NCBI GenBank assembly: GCA_964424035.1
Contig: CAYRHB010000002.1
Span: 1-64,000 of the forward strand
Source: Leptolinea sp964424035
GTDB taxonomy: Bacteria; Chloroflexota; Anaerolineae; Anaerolineales; Anaerolineaceae
Reading direction: 5' to 3'
Length of the DNA stretch: 64,000 nucleotides
This document shows, in pieces, positions 43,046 to 51,828 of this stretch; position 1 is the stretch's first letter; each line of letters opens with the position of its first letter. The notes below the pieces were generated by a model. It was not told where the DNA came from. It made no database searches and saw nothing but the letters and a program-made list of their open reading frames with translations. Made by a program: the position numbers and the translations under genes.

Positions 43046-44559
43046 AAATTACCTGCCATGGTATGCATAATGGTCTGGTCGTCCACCTCGGCGCCATATT
43101 CTGCCACCAGTTTGTGATCGCGCAACACCAGAACACGGTGACTGCAGCGTAGTACTTCTTCCAGTTCGGAGGAGATGAAAATACAGGATTTGCCTTCATC
43201 CGCCAGATTCAGAACAAGTTTCTGGATCTCTGTTTTTGCGCCCACATCAATACCGCGGGTGGGTTCATCGAGGATCAATACCTGGGGGTTGGTTGCCAGC
43301 CAGCGGGCAAGAATGACTTTCTGCTGATTTCCACCGCTTAAATTTTTCACAAGCTGGTCTGGAGATGGTGTGACGATCCCCAACAGTTTGATGTATTTAT
43401 CAGCGATCTCATATTGTTTCTGGGTTGATAAGAATTTGAACCAGCCTAGCCTGGCCTGTAATGCCAGGATAATATTCTCACGTATGGTTAGGTCACCGAC
43501 AATTCCTTCCGCTTTGCGGTCTTCCGGACAAAGCGCAATACCATTTTTCAAAGATTCCAATGGTGAGAATTTCGTGACCTTTTTCCCGTTCACTTTCAAT
43601 TCACCGGTTTCCGGTTCATCTATTCCGAAGATCAGGTTCGCCAGTTCAGTACGTCCTGATCCGAGCAGACCGGCAATGCCGATGACTTCATTTGCCATCA
43701 GTTCCATATCAATCGCTTCAATGGAACCTGTTTTACCCATGGCATTGGCTTCTAAAACCGGCGTGCCCTCAAGATTCTTCTCAAGCTTGTGCTTACCTTT
43801 GGACAGGTCATCCAGATCGGTGAGGCTGCGTCCAAGCATATTGGCGATCAAGTTGACTCTGGGTAAAGAGGACGTTTCAAATGTACCCACAAATTTTCCA
43901 TTCCGGAAAACCGTGATGCGATCCGTAATCTCGTAAACCTGGTCAAGGAAGTGGGTAATGAAAATGATGCCAATGCCTTCACTCTTCAGTTTTCGCATGA
44001 CGTCGAAAAGTTGTCTGGTCTCATTCGCATCAAGGCTCGATGTAGGTTCATCCAGAATCAACACTTTGGCGTTTTCAAATTCCAGGGAACGGGTAATGGC
44101 TACCATTTGTTGAATGGCTACCGAATAGTTGCCCAGGGGTTTGGAAACATCGATCTCAACCCCCAGTTTCTTTAATGACTGTTCGGCCTGTTCATTCATT
44201 CTCTTCCAGCTAATATTTCCCAGGAGACCTTTGGGTTCGTGCCCGAGGACAATGTTCTCGGCAACCGAGATGTTTGTGCACAGGTTTATTTCCTGGTAAA
44301 CAGTGGTAATTCCAATTTCCTGGGCATGCTGTGGGGAACGAACTTCAACCTGCCTGCCATCAAATTCAATGCTTCCGGCATCGGGTTTTTCCACACCGGT
44401 TAATACTTTGATGAGCGTTGATTTACCAGCCCCATTTTCGCCGATTAGCGCGTGGACTTCTCCTTTTTTCAGGGAAAAATCTACATTTTCAAGGGCAAGC
44501 ACACCAGGAAAAGATTTCGTGATGCCTTTTGCGCTTAATATATAAGGTGTTTCTTCCAT
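43042..44559 (-). CDS. Sugar ABC transporter ATPase, double domain (YtfR-like)
   Basis: A 505-residue protein with two ATPase domains. The first has Walker A GENGAGKSTL and Walker B VLILDEPTSSLD; its signature is modified (NYSVAIQQMVAI), as often seen. The second has the degenerate Walker A GLLGSGRTEL typical of RbsA/MglA/YtfR, signature LSGGNQQKV and LILDEPTRGID. It powers uptake through the two permeases. A strong hairpin precedes it at 44630-44661, separating it from the binding-protein gene. Confidence 0.93.
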   Translation of the reverse strand: MEETPYILSAKGITKSFPGVLALENVDFSLKKGEVHALIGENGAGKSTLIKVLTGVEKPDAGSIEFDGRQVEVRSPQHAQEIGITTVYQEINLCTNISVAENIVLGHEPKGLLGNISWKRMNEQAEQSLKKLGVEIDVSKPLGNYSVAIQQMVAITRSLEFENAKVLILDEPTSSLDANETRQLFDVMRKLKSEGIGIIFITHFLDQVYEITDRITVFRNGKFVGTFETSSLPRVNLIANMLGRSLTDLDDLSKGKHKLEKNLEGTPVLEANAMGKTGSIEAIDMELMANEVIGIAGLLGSGRTELANLIFGIDEPETGELKVNGKKVTKFSPLESLKNGIALCPEDRKAEGIVGDLTIRENIILALQARLGWFKFLSTQKQYEIADKYIKLLGIVTPSPDQLVKNLSGGNQQKVILARWLATNPQVLILDEPTRGIDVGAKTEIQKLVLNLADEGKSCIFISSELEEVLRCSHRVLVLRDHKLVAEYGAEVDDQTIMHTMAGNL

Positions 44560-44629
44560 ATCGTCTGCCTTTTTTGGAGCTGTTTAATAAAACGGGTAGG
44601 GGAATATTTAAAAGAGGTTTCTTCTTGAA

Positions 44630-44661
44630 GAGAAGCGGCGTTGTATACAACACCGCTTCTC
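44630..44661 (-). terminator. Intra-operon hairpin after the binding-protein gene
   Basis: GAGAAGCGG/CCGCTTCTC plus an inner GTTG/CAAC around TATA (one mismatch) lies between the binding-protein stop (44716) and the ATPase start (44559). No T tract follows leftward. Such hairpins usually protect the 3' end of the upstream message or partly stop transcription, giving more binding protein than membrane components. Confidence 0.65.
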
Positions 44662-44715
44662 TTATTATAGGAAATTACATTGTTACCAGCTAATTACACA
44701 GCTTGCGGCAACGGT

Positions 44716-45759
44716 TTAGTACTTGCGGCCAGGAAGCAGTTCAGCAGCCTGATCAGCGTAGTAAACTTCTTCGATGGTGATGGTTTCAGCTTCGAAGGGT
44801 TTGCCGTTGAGGATGTTCAGAGCCAGTTCCATGGTCTGGGGTCCGAGGAGGGGATTGCATTCCACGTCGACCTGGATCCAGCCATCAGCCATGGCCTGGA
44901 AACCACCGCGGGTGCCGTCAACAGAGACGATCTTGATATCGCCAGGATTGAGGCCGGCGGCTTTCATAGCTTCGATAGCGCCAATGGCCATGTCATCATT
45001 GTGGATGAAAGCACCAGCGATCTCACCTTCGTATTTCTTGAGGAAGGCTTCCATAACGGGTTTGCCTTCGGCGCGGGTGAAGTTACCGGTCTGGGAGTCG
45101 ATGATCTCGATGTTGGAAGCCAGGGTCTTGCGGAAGCCTTCGGCGCGGCCGACAGCAGCACCGGAGCCGGTGGTTCCGGAGAGTTCAACGATCTTGCCGC
45201 CTTCGGGCAGCAGTTTGTTCATTTCTTCGCCGGCTTTCTCGCCTTCCTGAACCATGTCGGAGCCGATGTGGGCAGCGTACAGGGATTTGTCAGCGGAGAC
45301 GGAGCGGTCAACAATGATCACGGGGATTCCGGCATCTTTGGCTTCGGTCAGGACGGCTTCGAAACCATCTTCAACTACAGGAGGCAGGGCAATGATGTCA
45401 ACACCCTGGGCGATGCAGGCGCGCATAGCGGAGATCTGGTTTTCCTGTTTCTGCTGGGCATCAGAGAAGATCAAGCGGACGCCGAGCTCACCAGCGGTCT
45501 CTTTAAAGGAAGCGGTGTTGGCGGTGCGCCAGTCAGACTCAGCTCCCAACTGCGGGTAGCACATGGTCATGGTGCTGTAGGTGAATTCCTTCGGTGCAGC
45601 TTCTGCAGCCGGTTCGGCAGCAGCCGGTTCAGCAGCGGCCGGTTCGGCAGCAGCCGGTTCGGCAGCAGGCGCGGGTGTGGCAGGTGCCGCACAGGCGACC
45701 ATGGCGAACACAAGAACCATCAGCAATGCGATATTCGATACGACTTTCAAGACTTTCAT
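44716..45759 (-). CDS. Sugar-binding lipoprotein of ABC transporter (YtfQ-like)
   Basis: A 347-residue periplasmic-binding-protein type I. A signal segment ends near MVAC, a probable lipid-attachment cysteine at about residue 23. Next is an Ala/Pro/Glu linker with four AEPAA units, then the binding domain: CYPQLGAESDWRTANTASFKETAGELG, IALPPVVEDGFEAVLTEAKDAGIPVIIVDRSV, GAFIHNDDMAIGAIEAMKAAGL and IKIVSVDGTRGGFQAM. This pattern is YtfQ-like. GGAG lies about 8 bases before the ATG. It is the first gene of the importer operon, with a long leader and a strong promoter. Confidence 0.93.
   Translation of the reverse strand: MKVLKVVSNIALLMVLVFAMVACAAPATPAPAAEPAAAEPAAAEPAAAEPAAEAAPKEFTYSTMTMCYPQLGAESDWRTANTASFKETAGELGVRLIFSDAQQKQENQISAMRACIAQGVDIIALPPVVEDGFEAVLTEAKDAGIPVIIVDRSVSADKSLYAAHIGSDMVQEGEKAGEEMNKLLPEGGKIVELSGTTGSGAAVGRAEGFRKTLASNIEIIDSQTGNFTRAEGKPVMEAFLKKYEGEIAGAFIHNDDMAIGAIEAMKAAGLNPGDIKIVSVDGTRGGFQAMADGWIQVDVECNPLLGPQTMELALNILNGKPFEAETITIEEVYYADQAAELLPGRKY
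45605..45664. repeat. Four tandem 15-bp units in the binding-protein linker
   Basis: Units at 45605, 45620, 45635 and 45650 each read GC(A/G)GCCGGTTC(G/A)GCA. They encode the Ala-Glu-Pro-Ala-Ala spacer between the lipid anchor and the binding domain. Copy number may vary among strains by slippage without breaking the frame. Confidence 0.92.
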
Positions 45760-46110
45760 CCCATTTCTCCTTCATAGTTTTCAAACAACGATTTTTGTAT
45801 GGCTTGTGTAGAATTGTCTATCTTTGTAATTCTCTTATCATTCTCCTCCTCCTGAGTTTTTCTGGATTACTCAGAAAACCACTGTCCGCGATTATCAAAA
45901 TTTTTCTTGGAATTTGATCGACAGACATTCGCTTGACTTTTGGCAATTCGTTTGCCTGGGTCGGGGACAGCAAGAGACATGCGAATCACCCATTCGTTAC
46001 ACCTGGCAAAGCCGGGGTAATTCTTGAATTTTTTCACCTCTAAAATTTACCGGTAGTGGGTTTGCTCCTGACTTTCGTAATTTTTCAGCGTGTCAGAAGC
46101 TGATGACTAC

Positions 46111-46132
46111 ACGATAACGTTCCCGTTATCGT
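46111..46132. promoter_or_regulatory. Operator O1 at the importer promoter
   Basis: Perfect 9-bp arms ACGATAACG (46111-46119) and CGTTATCGT (46124-46132) around TTCC. The leftward start point should be about 46135, so the site begins just downstream of it. Its core GATAACGTTCCCGTTATC (46113-46130) matches the site at 46388-46405 at 14 of 18 positions. It is the probable binding site of the LacI-family regulator. Confidence 0.82.
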
Positions 46133-46142
46133 TCACATTGAG

Positions 46143-46171
46143 ATATTAGCAAAGTAAAACACCAATGTCAA
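46143..46171 (-). promoter_or_regulatory. Promoter of the sugar importer operon
   Basis: Reading leftward: TTGACA (46171-46166), 17-base spacer, extended -10 TG-C-TAATAT (46148-46143 for the hexamer). It is one of the best promoters in the window and is followed at once by operator O1. Confidence 0.85.
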
Positions 46172-46358
46172 GTGGATTCTTTAAAATACCTGACCTTTGT
46201 AACAAATTTCATGACGATAATCACTTTTTTCTGTTTTTTTCTGTTAATATTTGTTCTAATTGCTACAATAAATACAGGTTTTTGTGTTATTTTTATTGTT
46301 CTTTTATTGCCAAACCTGTCCGCGGACGCTCCTGGATCCTAGCCCGTGGTAAGATTGC

Positions 46359-46387
46359 TTGACAAACACATATCTATTTGCTACGAT
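46359..46387 (+). promoter_or_regulatory. Promoter of the LacI-family regulator gene
   Basis: TTGACA (46359-46364), 17-base spacer, TACGAT (46382-46387). The start point would be near 46394, inside operator O2, and the leader about 48 bases before the TTG start at 46442. Confidence 0.82.
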
Positions 46388-46405
46388 GTTATCGTTCCCG
46401 ATACC
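46388..46405. promoter_or_regulatory. Operator O2 at the regulator's own promoter
   Basis: GTTATCGTTCCCGATACC begins directly after the -10 box and shares the CGTTCCCG core and the flanking TA dinucleotides with O1. Inner arms TATCG/CGATA flank TTCC. It implies that the LacI-family protein represses its own gene. Confidence 0.75.
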
Positions 46406-46441
46406 GATACCGGGAATTTTCAGGCAGAAAGGGCTCGGATT

Positions 46442-47503
46442 TTGTACTTCAATAAACGTCCAACCATCAAAGAAGTCGCTCAGGCTGCTGGAGTATCCAC
46501 CCAGACTGTCTCACGTGTCATCAACGACCGGCCCGATGTAGCCGAGGAAACCCGCATAAAAGTCAACCGGGTCATCGAAGAACTGGGATATCAACCCAGC
46601 GCCCTGGCACGCAGCCTGATCCAGCAACGCAGTTATACACTTGGGGTTGTCACCGCCGGTTTGAAGTACATGGGACCTTCCCGCACATTAAACGGCATTA
46701 CGCTGCAATCCGAAAAGATGGGATATTCCCTTCTTCTCAAGGAATTACCCCGTTTTGACACGGAAACCATCAAGCCCCTGCTCCAAAATCTGCTGGCCCA
46801 CCACGTGGATGGAATTTTGTGGGCGGTCCCTGAAGTCGGCGACAACCGTTCGTGGATCCATACTGAACTGTCCGACCTGCCGGTTCCCATTGTATTCCTG
46901 ACCATGGAAAACCAACCGGGATTGACGATCATCAGCTTTGACAATTTCCTGGCTGGAAGAATGGCCACCGAACACCTGCTGCAACAGGGTTACCGGCATA
47001 TCGGGCATATATCCGGACCCATGGACTGGTGGGAAAGTCGCCAGCGAAAATCAGGCTGGAAAGCCGCCCTGCGTGCTGCCGGCATCGAAGTACTGGACTC
47101 CCACTGTGCGGAAGGAAATTGGTCCTCTTCCAGTGGAGAAGTGGCTTTCAAACAATTATTGAACCAGTACCCTGAAATGGACGCCGTCTTTGTGGGCAAT
47201 GATCAGATGGCATCCCCGGTTATTCAGATTTCATTCCAGGGCGAAATTGCCATTCCGCGGCAACTCGGCGTTGTGGGTGTAGACGGCCTGCCGGAAGCCG
47301 CCTATTACCAATCACCCCTGACCACCATCGTACTCGACCAGTACCTTTTGGGTTGTACCGCGGTTGAAGAAGTTGTCCATTCCATCGAGCGCTCGCGCGT
47401 GCAACCCGATCATGACAGCCAGCGTACGATCATTCTCAGCCCTGAATTGCTGGTCAGGGAAAGTTCTACCCGGTCCAGAATTTTGGAGGCGGAAATCTCA
47501 TGA
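46442..47503 (+). CDS. LacI-family regulator of arabinose genes
   Basis: The start is taken at the TTG at 46442, three residues before the FNKRPTIKEVA opening; AAAGGG lies about 8 bases upstream. A longer frame from 46346 would begin upstream of the promoter. The ~353-residue product has an N-terminal helix-turn-helix (TIKEVAQAAGVSTQTVSRVIN), the hinge helix SALARSL and a sugar-binding domain with MDAVFVGNDQMA and GVVGVDGLPEA. Its place between the importer and araBDA suggests that an arabinose-related sugar releases it from O1 and O2. Confidence 0.88.
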   Translation: MYFNKRPTIKEVAQAAGVSTQTVSRVINDRPDVAEETRIKVNRVIEELGYQPSALARSLIQQRSYTLGVVTAGLKYMGPSRTLNGITLQSEKMGYSLLLKELPRFDTETIKPLLQNLLAHHVDGILWAVPEVGDNRSWIHTELSDLPVPIVFLTMENQPGLTIISFDNFLAGRMATEHLLQQGYRHIGHISGPMDWWESRQRKSGWKAALRAAGIEVLDSHCAEGNWSSSSGEVAFKQLLNQYPEMDAVFVGNDQMASPVIQISFQGEIAIPRQLGVVGVDGLPEAAYYQSPLTTIVLDQYLLGCTAVEEVVHSIERSRVQPDHDSQRTIILSPELLVRESSTRSRILEAEIS

Positions 47504-47701
47504 AGCCGCATGGCTCACAATTTCCCCGGCCGTCTGGCTTGAAAAGTAAGGTCATTCCCACGGCAGGCAGAAATGGTGTTTTTTTTCGGGAAAGACGGGC
47601 CACGGATACCGTTCTCCCGGATTTATATTCCAGACTGATCCAGTTTTTTTATCGTACTCCAACAGATTTCTTATTTAATCACATGAATGGTCGCAAATTT
47701 T

Positions 47702-47716
47702 CTTCCCGACGGGAAG
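47702..47716. promoter_or_regulatory. Palindrome upstream of araB
   Basis: CTTCCCG-A-CGGGAAG (47702-47716) is a perfect 7-bp-arm palindrome ending 33 bases before the araB start. It shares TTCCCG with the two LacI-type sites but not their overall layout, so it may serve another regulator. No clear promoter for araB was identified. Confidence 0.5.
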
Positions 47717-47749
47717 GTTTGAACAATTCTTTACTGTCCAGGAGGGGTT

Positions 47750-49420
47750 ATGCCCACTAAATACACAATTGGAGTAGATTTTGGCACTGAGTCGGGGCGG
47801 GCCGTATTGATCGATGCAAGTAATGGGAAGGAAATCGCTTCATCGGTCTACCCGTATTCTCATAGTGTCATTGATGAGAAATTGCCGGATACCGACATTC
47901 GTATTGACCTCGACTGGGCATTACAGGATCCGGAAGATTATATCCGCACATTCCAGAACACCATCCCGGCGGTACTCCGCGAATCGGGTGTGAAGCCGGA
48001 AGATGTGATCGGCCTGGGCATTGATTTCACAGCCTGTACCATGCTGCCGGTCAAAGCAGACGGCACACCGCTCTGCTCCCTGCCAGAGTACCGAAACAAC
48101 CCGCATTCATGGGTCAAACTTTGGAAGCATCACGCCGCCCAGCCCGAAGCGGATAAGATCAACGAAACCGCCCTTGCGATGGGCGAGAACTGGTTGGACC
48201 GCTATGGCGGCAAGATCTCTTCAGAATGGTTCTTCTCTAAAGTCCTGCAGATAGCCAACGAGGACCCGGCCATCTATAAAGCGGCTGACCGTCTCATTGA
48301 AGCGGCCGACTGGGTGGTGTGGCGTTTGACCGGAAAAGAAACCCGCAATTCCTGCACGGCAGGTTACAAAGCCATCTGGTCCAAACGTGAGGGGTTCCCT
48401 TCGAAAACCTTCTTTAAAGCGTTGAATCCGCTGATCGAAAATGTAGTGGAAGAAAAGATGAGCCAGGATATCGTTCCCATCGGCCAGAAGGCTGGCGGGT
48501 TGAGCGCTGAAGCTGCGGGTTGGACCGGCCTGAAACCCGGCACTGCTGTGGCTGTAGCCAACGTGGATGCCCATGTTGCCGTCCCCGCTGCCACCATCAC
48601 TGAACCCGGAAGCATGGTGATGATCATGGGAACTTCAACCTGCGATATGGTGTTGGGAACGGAAGAGCATATCGTCCCCGGTATGTGCGGTTACGTGGAG
48701 GATGGGATCATCCCCGGTTACTTCGGGTATGAAGCCGGCCAGTCCTGTGTGGGTGACCATTTCGCCTGGTTCGTGGATAACTGCGTCCCGGAATCCTATC
48801 AGCAGGAAGCCGCGAAACGGAATATGGATATCCACAAACTCCTGGAGGAAAAGGCATCCAAACTTAAACCCGGTGAAAGCGGTCTGTTGGCGCTGGACTG
48901 GTGGAACGGTAACCGTTCCGTGCTGGTGGATGTTGACCTGACCGGTATGATGCTCGGTATGACACTGGCCACCAAACCGGAAGAGATCTACCGGGCGCTC
49001 ATTGAAGCCACGGCGTATGGCAAACGCATCATCATTGAAACCTTCCAGAAGAACGGCGTGCCCATCAATGAGCTGGTGGCATGCGGCGGTTTGCCGGAAA
49101 AGAACCCCATGCTGATGCAGATCTATGCGGATGTCATCGGTGTTCCCCTGAAGATCAGCGCATCCAAACAGACCCCCGCCCTCGGTTCCGCCATGTTCGG
49201 CGCGGTGGCGGCCGGAAAAGCAGCCGGTGGTTATGACAGTATCGTGGATGCCGCCAAAGCCATGGCTGCCATTAAAGATATTGTGTACAGACCCAACCCG
49301 GAGAATCAAAAAATTTACGAAAAACTATACCAGGAATATGTGCTGCTTCACGACTACTTTGGACGCGGTGCCAATGATGTGATGAAACGTTTGAAAACCA
49401 TCAAGGCCAGCACACGCTAG
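47750..49420 (+). CDS. araB: Ribulokinase
   Basis: A 556-residue FGGY-family kinase, normal length for AraB. The N-terminal phosphate loop GVDFGTESGRAVLID, the substrate region LGIDFTACTMLPV, EYRNNPHSWVKLWKHHAAQ and the C-terminal ACGGLPEKNPMLMQIYADV are characteristic of ribulokinases rather than xylulokinases or glycerol kinases. It phosphorylates L-ribulose at O5. CAGGAGGGG precedes the ATG with good spacing. It is the first gene of araB-araD-araA. Confidence 0.95.
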   Translation: MPTKYTIGVDFGTESGRAVLIDASNGKEIASSVYPYSHSVIDEKLPDTDIRIDLDWALQDPEDYIRTFQNTIPAVLRESGVKPEDVIGLGIDFTACTMLPVKADGTPLCSLPEYRNNPHSWVKLWKHHAAQPEADKINETALAMGENWLDRYGGKISSEWFFSKVLQIANEDPAIYKAADRLIEAADWVVWRLTGKETRNSCTAGYKAIWSKREGFPSKTFFKALNPLIENVVEEKMSQDIVPIGQKAGGLSAEAAGWTGLKPGTAVAVANVDAHVAVPAATITEPGSMVMIMGTSTCDMVLGTEEHIVPGMCGYVEDGIIPGYFGYEAGQSCVGDHFAWFVDNCVPESYQQEAAKRNMDIHKLLEEKASKLKPGESGLLALDWWNGNRSVLVDVDLTGMMLGMTLATKPEEIYRALIEATAYGKRIIIETFQKNGVPINELVACGGLPEKNPMLMQIYADVIGVPLKISASKQTPALGSAMFGAVAAGKAAGGYDSIVDAAKAMAAIKDIVYRPNPENQKIYEKLYQEYVLLHDYFGRGANDVMKRLKTIKASTR

Positions 49421-49439
49421 AGGTATTGGAGTTTATGTC

Positions 49440-50081
49440 ATGCTTGAGAAATTGAAAGAAGAACTTGTTGTTTTACACCTCAAACTGGTGGAAAACCATC
49501 TGGTCGTCTGGACCGGAGGAAATGTTTCCGCCCGCGATCCGGAATCCGGTCTGGTGGTCATTAAAGCATCCGGAGTGCCGTACGAAGGCATGGGACCGCA
49601 ACACATGGTCGTTGTGGACCTTGACGGAAAAGTTGTCGAAGGTGATCTGAAACCATCATCCGATGTGTTCAGCCATCTGTACATTTACAAACATCGTGAT
49701 GATGTGAACGGCGTGGTGCATACCCATTCCAATTACGCCACGGCTTTTGCCGCGGTTGGCCAGTCGATACCCTGTGTATTGACTGCCATGGGTGATGAAT
49801 TCGGGTGCGATATTCCATGCGCCGGGTTCGTCCGCATAGGCGATGAAGCCATTGGGAAAGAGGTCGTTGACCATATCGGTATGTCTACTGCGTGTCTGCT
49901 TCAGAACCACGGCGTTTTCACCATAGGAAATACAGCCAAGGCTGCCGTCAAAAGTGCTGTCATGGTCGAAGATGCGGCCCATACTGTGTGGATCGCCCGC
50001 CAGCTTGGACAACTAATTCCAATTGCGCCTGATGACGTGGAAAAATTGCATTACCGCTATACGCATATTTACGGCCAGTAA
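49440..50081 (+). CDS. araD: L-ribulose-5-phosphate 4-epimerase
   Basis: A 213-residue class II aldolase/epimerase. The zinc ligands lie in VVHTHSNYATAFA (two His) and in a later His in the QNHGVFT region; TGGNVSARDP and KASGVPYE form the phosphate site. It converts L-ribulose 5-phosphate to D-xylulose 5-phosphate. GGAG lies about 10 bases upstream of the ATG. It lies 19 bases after araB and 15 bases before araA. Fuculose-phosphate aldolase is related but the operon settles the role. Confidence 0.93.
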   Translation: MLEKLKEELVVLHLKLVENHLVVWTGGNVSARDPESGLVVIKASGVPYEGMGPQHMVVVDLDGKVVEGDLKPSSDVFSHLYIYKHRDDVNGVVHTHSNYATAFAAVGQSIPCVLTAMGDEFGCDIPCAGFVRIGDEAIGKEVVDHIGMSTACLLQNHGVFTIGNTAKAAVKSAVMVEDAAHTVWIARQLGQLIPIAPDDVEKLHYRYTHIYGQ

Positions 50082-50096
50082 AATCCGGAGGAAATC

Positions 50097-51602
50097 ATGA
50101 TCGATTTGAAAAAGTATGAAATTTGGTTTGTAACAGGCAGTCAGCACCTTTATGGGCCCAAGGTTTTAGAAGAGGTTGCCGCCCATTCGAAAGAGATCGC
50201 AGCCAGTCTGGATGCCTGTGATCAGGTACCCGTCAGGGTTGTTTTCAAGCCGGTCATGACCACGCCTGATGATATCACCCGCCTGTGCCGGGAAGCCAAC
50301 TCGGCTGATGCCTGTGTTGGCCTGGTCACCTGGATGCATACATTTTCACCCGCCAAGATGTGGATCAACGGGTTGAAAAACCTGAATAAACCGCTGGCAC
50401 ACCTGCATACCCAGTATTACCGTGAAATCCCCTGGGCGGATATTGATATGGATTACATGAACCTGCACCAGTCTGCCCATGGTGACCGGGAATACGGGTT
50501 CATTGGCACCCGTCTGCGGCTTGACCGGAAGGTCGTCGTAGGCCACTGGAAAGACGAGGCTGTACAAAAAGATATTGGAATCTGGTGCCGGGCCGCCTGC
50601 GGTATGGCTGATTCTCAAAACGGCAAACTGGCTCGCTTTGGCGATAATATGCGGGAAGTGGCTGTCACAGAAGGTAACAAAGTTTCCGCCCAGATCAAAT
50701 TTGGATACGATGTGTACGGATACGGAATCGGTGATCTGGTCAAAATGGTCAACGAGGTCGGCGATAAAGACATTGATGACCTGGTTAAAATCTACCTGGA
50801 CACCTATGATGTGACACCGAATTTGTTGCCTGGCAAGGAAAAGCATTTTTCTCTGCGTGAAGGCGCCCGTCTGGAAATTGGTATGCGCCGTTTCCTCGAA
50901 GCCGGTGGATTTACCGCCTTCACAACCACCTTCGAAGATCTGCACGGAATGGCCCAGCTCCCGGGGCTGGCCTGCCAGCGTTTGATGGCGGACGGTTACG
51001 GTTTCGGCGCTGAGGGCGACTGGAAAACCGCCGCCCTGGTACGTACCATGAAAGTGATGAATGCCGGCTTGAAAGGTGGCACCAGTTTCATGGAAGATTA
51101 CACATACCACTTCAGCCCCAAAGGCGACAAGGTACTTGGCGCGCACATGTTGGAGGTCTGCCCATCGATCGCGTCCAACAAACCCAAACTGGAAGTGCTG
51201 CCGCTATCCATTGGCGGCAAGAATGACCCGGCCCGCCTGATCTTTGATTCAAACACCGGTCCGGCTGTGGCGGCATCGCTTGTTGACCTTGGCGACCGCT
51301 TCCGCCTGATCGTAAACCAGGTGGATGTGGTTCCCACCGAACAGCCGCTGCCCAAACTGCCGGTTGCCCGCGCATTGTGGACTCCGCAGCCAGATCTGAA
51401 ACGTGCGGCCGCCGCCTGGATCTATGCCGGAGGCGCGCACCACACCAGCTTCAGCTTTGCCCTCACCCAGGACTACCTGCGTGATTTTGCTGAAATGGCG
51501 GGCATTGAATATGTGAGTATCGACAATTCGCTGGATCTAAACCAGTTCAAGCAGCAACTGAAATGGAACGACCTGTACTATCACATGGCTAAAGGCATCT
51601 AA
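50097..51602 (+). CDS. araA: L-arabinose isomerase
   Basis: A 501-residue AraA of standard length. The opening KKYEIWFVTGSQHLYG, the middle LVTWMHTFSPAKMWI and HLHTQYYREIPW, and the active-site stretch EDYTYHFSPKGDKVLGAHMLEVCP are diagnostic. It isomerises L-arabinose to L-ribulose with Mn2+; the Glu and His residues of that centre are present. AGGAGG precedes the ATG. A strong hairpin follows the gene. Confidence 0.96.
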   Translation: MIDLKKYEIWFVTGSQHLYGPKVLEEVAAHSKEIAASLDACDQVPVRVVFKPVMTTPDDITRLCREANSADACVGLVTWMHTFSPAKMWINGLKNLNKPLAHLHTQYYREIPWADIDMDYMNLHQSAHGDREYGFIGTRLRLDRKVVVGHWKDEAVQKDIGIWCRAACGMADSQNGKLARFGDNMREVAVTEGNKVSAQIKFGYDVYGYGIGDLVKMVNEVGDKDIDDLVKIYLDTYDVTPNLLPGKEKHFSLREGARLEIGMRRFLEAGGFTAFTTTFEDLHGMAQLPGLACQRLMADGYGFGAEGDWKTAALVRTMKVMNAGLKGGTSFMEDYTYHFSPKGDKVLGAHMLEVCPSIASNKPKLEVLPLSIGGKNDPARLIFDSNTGPAVAASLVDLGDRFRLIVNQVDVVPTEQPLPKLPVARALWTPQPDLKRAAAAWIYAGGAHHTSFSFALTQDYLRDFAEMAGIEYVSIDNSLDLNQFKQQLKWNDLYYHMAKGI

Positions 51603-51645
51603 GCATCCTTCTTTTCCTCTCCTTGGAACGGTATGACTTTCTCAA

Positions 51646-51683
51646 GAACAGGGAAGCACAAGGTTCAGTGTGCTTCCCTGTTC
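51646..51683 (+). terminator. Hairpin after the araBDA operon
   Basis: A perfect 15-bp stem (51646-51660 with 51669-51683, 8-base loop) 44 bases past araA. No T tract follows. It is still the likely end of the operon transcript. Confidence 0.7.
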
Positions 51684-51828
51684 GCATCCATGGTATAAAC
51701 TCTCGCGGATTAAAATAATCCCATTGCCTGCCGATTTACTTTCCTGTATTATGGATGAACAGATGGAAACCGGGACCCAACTAGGAGCCATCTTCTGATT
51801 CTCAACCTTCGGGGGAGACCACAAGGGA

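Larger units (their letters stand above)
45760..46441. other. Divergent control region of the arabinose genes
   Basis: A 682-base region with no gene. It holds both divergent promoters and two operator-like sites (listed separately). The leftward leader is about 375 bases and contains small hairpins, among them GGCAA/TTGCC (45942-45956) and CGAAT/ATTCG (45982-45996). No known riboswitch class was recognised in it. Confidence 0.6.

Noticed and set aside
45605..45664. Tandem units considered as a CRISPR-like array
   Set aside because: The 15-bp units have no spacers and encode a protein linker.
44680..45777. 365-codon rightward frame opposite the sugar-binding protein
   Set aside because: It mirrors a certain gene; its Gly/Phe/Ser-rich tail comes from the tandem repeat read on the other strand.
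46005..46020. GGCAAAGCCGGGG resembling part of a c-di-GMP-I riboswitch
   Set aside because: Only one short element matches, the rest of the consensus is absent, and it lies antisense to the importer leader.
48635..49309. Long leftward frame inside araB
   Set aside because: araB is unmistakable on the plus strand; the frame is a codon-bias shadow.
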